Below, piece after piece: positions 50,191-53,451 of a stretch of 53,451 nt of DNA. The stretch comes from Streptomyces purpureus (GTDB taxonomy: Bacteria; Actinomycetota; Actinomycetes; Streptomycetales; Streptomycetaceae). The notes below the pieces were generated by a model. The model made no database searches. It was not told where the DNA came from and worked only from the letters and a program-made list of their open reading frames with translations. Position 1 is the stretch's first letter. Every line of letters starts with the position of its first letter. The stretch lies in assembly GCF_014648195.1 (NCBI RefSeq), contig NZ_BMQQ01000017.1:1-53451 (forward strand). The letters run 5' to 3'. Both the position numbers and the translations under genes were made by a program.

Positions 50191-50234
50191 GCAGATCAGG
50201 AGCGCGCGGGGGCGAGGCCGGATCGAAGGGCGGC

Positions 50235-51071
50235 CTAGAGCAGGTCCTTCGCGCTGTTCAGGTGGGTCGTGCGGTAGCCGAGGGATTCGTACAGTCGCAG
50301 CGCCTGGGTGTTGCCGGCGAAGACGTGGAGTCCGATCCTGCTCTCCCCGGCCTCCAGGGTGAGCCGTTCGGCCAGCAGCATCAGCGTGCGGCCGTGGCCC
50401 TGGCCGCGCCGTTCCTCGGTGACCTCGACGTCGTAGACGAAGGCGGCCCGTACGCCAGGCGCGATCTCGCGCCGTCCGGTCCAGAGCGTGCCGACGACCT
50501 CGCCGTCCTGGACGGCGACATGGAGGGCGACGCCCGGGGTGGCCAGGCCCTCGGGAAGGTTCTCGCGCATGCTGGCCTCGGTCTTGGCCCTGGCCTGCTC
50601 CTCAGGGACGCCCTGCTCGATCCAGCTGCGGGCGAACCCCACCCGGGAGGCGGCCTCCCACACCTCGTACTCACCTTGCGTCATGGGCCGGACGTCCACG
50701 CCCGCCGGCAGGGCGGGGGCCGGTCCGAGCTCCTTGACCATGTTGCGGCTGCGTTCGGTGTAGCCGAGCGCGGCCGCCATCCGCAGCGCGGCGTGCGCGT
50801 CGGCCGGTACGGAGACGAGGATCTGGCGGCAGCCCCAGCCCCGCAGCACTTCCTCGGCGGCGAGCGCGGCGACGGTCCCACGGCCCCGGCGGCGGTCCGG
50901 CTCGTCGATACGCAGGTCCTCCATGGTGCCGACGGCCGGTCCGAAGCCGGGCATGGTGGCGAGGTGGACCGATCCGACCGGTCGGCTGTTCACCCGGACC
51001 TCGTAGGGGCGGTTACGTGTTCCGTCGGCGGAGTGCTGGAGCGGCGCCGTCGGCCGCAGGGTGGTGGTCAT
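50235..51071 (-). CDS. Double GNAT-domain N-acetyltransferase
   Basis: 278 residues with two GNAT halves. The first (about 20-120) has DLRIDEPDRRRGRGTVAALA; the second (about 130-278) has DVEVTEERRGQGHGRTLMLL and HVFAGNTQALRLYESLGYRT. The R/Q-x-x-G-x-G/A acetyl-CoA loop is intact in the second and plausible in the first. Substrate unknown; the layout resembles mycothiol synthase-like enzymes, but I would not assign that. ATG 51071 lacks a strong ribosome site. Confidence 0.85.
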   Translation of the reverse strand: MTTTLRPTAPLQHSADGTRNRPYEVRVNSRPVGSVHLATMPGFGPAVGTMEDLRIDEPDRRRGRGTVAALAAEEVLRGWGCRQILVSVPADAHAALRMAAALGYTERSRNMVKELGPAPALPAGVDVRPMTQGEYEVWEAASRVGFARSWIEQGVPEEQARAKTEASMRENLPEGLATPGVALHVAVQDGEVVGTLWTGRREIAPGVRAAFVYDVEVTEERRGQGHGRTLMLLAERLTLEAGESRIGLHVFAGNTQALRLYESLGYRTTHLNSAKDLL

Positions 51072-51113
51072 CAGGGGTGTTGTACCTGCCCCGCGGCCGC
51101 GCGTCACGCGGTT

Positions 51114-51944
51114 TCACCGCTCCAGGGGGTCCGTTTCGGCCGCGGCGCGCTCCTCGAAGATCCGCATGGCCTTGGCGGTGACCGGACCGGGGGCGCCGGG
51201 CAGTTCACGGCCGTCGACGCGGTGGACGGCCTGGACGTCGCGGAGGGTCGAGGTGAGGAAGACTTCTTCGGCCCGGTCCAGGACGTCCATGGGCAGTTCG
51301 CTCTCCTGGGCGCCGGTCCAGTCGATGGTCAGGGCGCGGGTGATGCCCGCGAGGCAGCCGGAGGCGAGGGGCGGGGTGTGGATCTGTCCGTCGAGGACGA
51401 CGAAGACGTTGGAGCCAGTGCCTTCGCAGAGCTGTCCGGCCGTGTTGGCGAACAGCGCCTCGGAGGCGCCGTGCTCGCGGGCGCGGGCGAGCGCGACGAC
51501 GTTCTCGCCGTACGAGGTCGTCTTCAGGCCGGTGAGGGCGCCCCGCTCGTTACGGGTCCAGGGGACGGTGATCACGGCGGTGGAGTCCGGGCGGCGGCTG
51601 GTCTCTCCGAGCGCGACCACGAGGGTGGGGCCGGTGTCGCCGCGTTCCGAGCCGAGCGGGGAGATCCCGCCGGTGTACGTGATCCGCAGCCGGCCGAGCT
51701 CCATCGGGTTGGCCTCGACGACGGCGGCGCAGGCGCGGCGGACCTCGTCGAGGTCGGGGTCGGGCAGGCCCAGTCCGCGGGCGGAGCGGGTCAGCCGGTC
51801 CAGGTGCCGGGTGAGGGCGAAGGTCTCGCCTCGTACCGCCTTGACCGTCTCGAAGACGCCGTCGCCGACAGTCAGACCGTGGTCCAGTACGGACACGCGG
51901 GCCGCGTCCGCGTCGTGCAGGCCGCCGTTGACCCAGAGTTTCAT
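51114..51944 (-). CDS. pabC: Aminotransferase class IV, aminodeoxychorismate lyase-like
   Basis: PLP enzyme expected to release pyruvate from 4-amino-4-deoxychorismate to give p-aminobenzoate. 276 residues with KLWVNGGLHDADAARVSVLD, DGVFETVKA, a probable PLP lysine in GLKTTSYGENVVALARARE, EALFANTAGQLCEGTGSNVF and the EVFLTSTLRDVQAV phosphate loop. ATG 51944 overlaps the pabB-like stop as ATGA. D-amino acid or branched-chain aminotransferases share the fold; the coupled pabB neighbour favours the lyase. Confidence 0.83.
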   Translation of the reverse strand: MKLWVNGGLHDADAARVSVLDHGLTVGDGVFETVKAVRGETFALTRHLDRLTRSARGLGLPDPDLDEVRRACAAVVEANPMELGRLRITYTGGISPLGSERGDTGPTLVVALGETSRRPDSTAVITVPWTRNERGALTGLKTTSYGENVVALARAREHGASEALFANTAGQLCEGTGSNVFVVLDGQIHTPPLASGCLAGITRALTIDWTGAQESELPMDVLDRAEEVFLTSTLRDVQAVHRVDGRELPGAPGPVTAKAMRIFEERAAAETDPLER

Positions 51945-53008
51945 CGAGAAATGGCCTTTCCGCTCACCTCGGGTGCCCCCGACTCGTGTGTTCCCGACGC
52001 TACCGCGAGCAGCCGGGCCGCCTTCAGCTCGGTCTCGGCCCACTCCCGCTCGGGGTCGGAGCCCCAGGTGATGCCGGCGCCGGTGCCGAAGCACAGGGCT
52101 CCGGCCATGCGGTCGATCCAGAACGTACGTATACCGACGGCGAGCTCGGCGGTGCCGGCGCCGGCGTCCACCCAGCCGATGCCGCCGCAGTACGGGCCGC
52201 GGGGCGCGGTCTCCAGGGCGTCGATGATCCTCAGCGCGCTGGACTTGGGGGCGCCGGTGACCGAGCCGGGCGGGAAGGTGGCCGCGAACAGCTCCGGCCA
52301 GCCGGCGTCGGGGCGCAGCCGGCCGCTGACGGTGGAGACGAGGTGGACGAGGCCGGGGTGCTCCTCGATCGCGCACAGGGCGGGTACGGCGACCGTTCCG
52401 GTCTCGCAGACGCGGCCGAGGTCGTTGCGGACCAGGTCGACGATCATCACGTTCTCGGCGTGGTCCTTGGGGAGCAGATCGGCGGCGGTGCGGCCGGTGC
52501 CCTTGATGGGGCCGGACTCGACGGTGCGGCCGGTGCGGCGCAGGTAGAGCTCGGGCGAGGCGGTGGCGATCTCCACGCCGTGCGCGGGAAGCCGGATCGT
52601 TCCTGCGAAGGGTGCGGGGTTTCCCCGGGCCAGGAGCGCGGTCAGTGCGTCGACGTCCGAGGCGTCCGGGTCGGGCAGCGGCGCGGACAGCACCCGGCAG
52701 AGGTTCGCCTGGTAGACCTCGCCGGCCGCGATGTGCTCGCGGATCCGGCGGACGCCCGCGATGTACGCGGCGCGGTCCAGGGAGGAGGTCCAGTCCCCCG
52801 CCCCGGGGCCGCGCCAGCCGCCGGGGACCGGGGCGGGCACCGGCTCCCTTCGCACGTCCGCGAAGCGGGCGCAGGTCAGACGGCCTTCGAAGTCCGCCGC
52901 GACGGCCCAGAAGCCGGAGGAGTCGAGGGCTTCGGGGTCGTGGGTGACGTCCCGGAGGTCGGTGGCGACGAGGCCGCCGAAGCGGGCCAGAGGAGCGAGG
53001 TGCTGCAC
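51941..53008 (-). CDS. pabB: Chorismate-binding enzyme, PabB-like (aminodeoxychorismate synthase component I)
   Basis: 355 residues, shorter than typical PabB because the N-terminal half is reduced. The chorismate-binding core is intact: YIAGVRRIREHIAAGEVYQA, ESGPIKGTGRT, ENVMIVDLVRNDLGRV, FPPGSVTGAPK and GIGWVDAGAGTAELAVGIRT. No glutamine amidotransferase domain and no pabA in the window. GTG 53008 has no ribosome site, but TAGACT at 53016-53021 sits at leaderless distance. The PIKGT pattern and pabC coupling favour p-aminobenzoate over anthranilate synthesis. Confidence 0.83.
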   Translation of the reverse strand: MQHLAPLARFGGLVATDLRDVTHDPEALDSSGFWAVAADFEGRLTCARFADVRREPVPAPVPGGWRGPGAGDWTSSLDRAAYIAGVRRIREHIAAGEVYQANLCRVLSAPLPDPDASDVDALTALLARGNPAPFAGTIRLPAHGVEIATASPELYLRRTGRTVESGPIKGTGRTAADLLPKDHAENVMIVDLVRNDLGRVCETGTVAVPALCAIEEHPGLVHLVSTVSGRLRPDAGWPELFAATFPPGSVTGAPKSSALRIIDALETAPRGPYCGGIGWVDAGAGTAELAVGIRTFWIDRMAGALCFGTGAGITWGSDPEREWAETELKAARLLAVASGTHESGAPEVSGKAISR

Positions 53009-53015
53009 GGATGTG

Positions 53016-53021
53016 AGTCTA
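53016..53021 (-). promoter_or_regulatory. Probable -10 (TAGACT) of a leaderless pabB-like mRNA
   Basis: TAGACT on the minus strand lies seven bases before the GTG at 53008, so transcription could begin at the start codon itself. No good -35 at 16-18 bases. Confidence 0.4.
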
Positions 53022-53126
53022 GGGCGGCGCCGGGAGGGGCGCCCCGGGGCGGGGGCGGGGGCTCCCGGAGGTGGCCTGGAGTGAACGCGACACGAACACA
53101 GGTCAGCACGCTGCGGAAACGCGTTT

Positions 53127-53154
53127 TTGTACTGGCCCAGGAATCCGCTAGAGT
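53127..53154 (+). promoter_or_regulatory. Promoter of the tRNA cluster
   Basis: TTGTAC (53127-53132) and TAGAGT (53149-53154) have a 16-bp spacer. They lie about 43 bases upstream of tRNA-Gly, a normal distance for a tRNA leader. Confidence 0.65.
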
Positions 53155-53196
53155 TCAACACGTCGCCGGGACGCGCAAGCGAAACGGAAACGACAA

Positions 53197-53269
53197 GCGG
53201 ACGTGGCTCAGTTGGTAGAGCATCACCTTGCCAAGGTGAGGGTCGCGAGTTCGAATCTCGTCGTCCGCT
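53197..53269 (+). tRNA. tRNA-Gly(GCC)
   Basis: 73 bases: acceptor GCGGACG/CGTCCGC, anticodon loop TTGCCAA (GCC), T-loop TTCGAAT. First of a Gly-Cys-Val cluster. CCA not encoded. Confidence 0.97.
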
Positions 53270-53308
53270 CGATGTGGGGGATCTTCCCGAACCCCTGTAT
53301 TCACTCCT

Positions 53309-53382
53309 GGTGGAGTGGCCGAGAGGCGAGGCAACGGCCTGCAAAGCCGTCTACACGGGTTCAAATCCCGTCTCCACCTCCA
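53309..53382 (+). tRNA. tRNA-Cys(GCA)
   Basis: Acceptor GGTGGAG/CTCCACC, anticodon loop CTGCAAA (GCA), T-loop TTCAAAT, and encoded CCA at 53380-53382. 39 bases after tRNA-Gly. Confidence 0.97.
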
Positions 53383-53383
53383 A

Positions 53384-53451
53384 GGACGATTAGCTCAGCG
53401 GGAGAGCGCTTCCCTGACACGGAAGAGGTCACTGGTTCAATCCCAGTATCG
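53384..53451 (+). tRNA. tRNA-Val(GAC), cut by window end
   Basis: GGACGATTAGCTCAG start, anticodon loop CTGACAC (GAC), T-loop TTCAATC. The last bases of the acceptor stem lie outside the window. One base separates it from tRNA-Cys, so they are processed from one transcript. Confidence 0.95.

Noticed and set aside
49449..52547. A 1032-codon plus-strand frame over the DsbA-type gene, the repeat array and the acetyltransferase/pabC genes
   Set aside because: It overlaps four supported genes and the non-coding repeat, and shows only Arg/Gly/Asp-rich shadow composition.

Overview
The window is about 53 kb of high-GC chromosome from a Streptomyces or close relative. This is inferred from the very high GC in third codon positions, frequent GTG and TTG starts, the SsgB sporulation protein, a phosphatidylinositol mannoside gene set, and actinobacterial order such as DUF948-DUF6167-alaS-ruvX-mltG-aroE-aroC and ruvC-ruvA-ruvB-yajC-secD-secF-apt-relA. 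Nearly everything is core genome. I see no prophage, transposase, integrase, CRISPR array or biosynthetic cluster.

Layout. 1-7155 (minus): an operon-like run DUF948, DUF6167, alaS, ruvX, mltG, aroE, aroC, mostly joined by 1-4 base overlaps. 7314-11032: a STAND-type ATPase (plus), rpsD (minus) and a DUF2470 protein (plus); a near-consensus iron box lies between rpsD and the DUF2470 gene. 11040-15228 (minus): metallo-hydrolase, hisS, a VKOR-family protein and rarA. 15368-17552 (plus): a cyclophilin and a DUF349 protein. 17619-29422 (minus): pdxS, pdxT, yebC, ruvC, ruvA, ruvB, yajC, secD, secF, apt and the bifunctional (p)ppGpp enzyme. 29587-33142 (minus): pgsA, an acyltransferase and a PimA-like mannosyltransferase, then a LemA-like membrane protein separated from them by a MITE-like element. 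33474-37526 (plus): an EF-G2-like GTPase and an unrecognised membrane protein. 37564-42811: HIT protein, K+ channel, thrS and a coupled pair (unrecognised 414-aa protein plus DUF4365). 42985-47026: an exonuclease, two identical tRNA-Val(CAC) genes flanking a large membrane protein, and a PGPGW protein. 47216-53008: ssgB, a CGNR zinc-finger protein, small membrane proteins, a DsbA/FrnE-like protein, a double GNAT protein, pabC-like and pabB-like genes. 53197-end: a tRNA cluster Gly(GCC)-Cys(GCA)-Val(GAC), cut by the window edge.

The themes are translation (alaS, hisS, thrS, rpsD, EF-G2, tRNAs), recombination and repair (ruvABC, rarA, ruvX, exonuclease), protein export (secDF, yajC), envelope building (mltG, PIM genes), chorismate metabolism at both ends (aroE/aroC and pabB/pabC), vitamin B6 synthesis, stringent response and sporulation. 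The strongest non-routine signals are the iron box over the rpsD/DUF2470 start region, the 251-bp inverted-repeat element at 30148-30398, the DUF4365 pair beside a DnaQ-like exonuclease, and an inverted repeat on a probably leaderless ATPase promoter. All calls come from reading the sequence; no database search was run.
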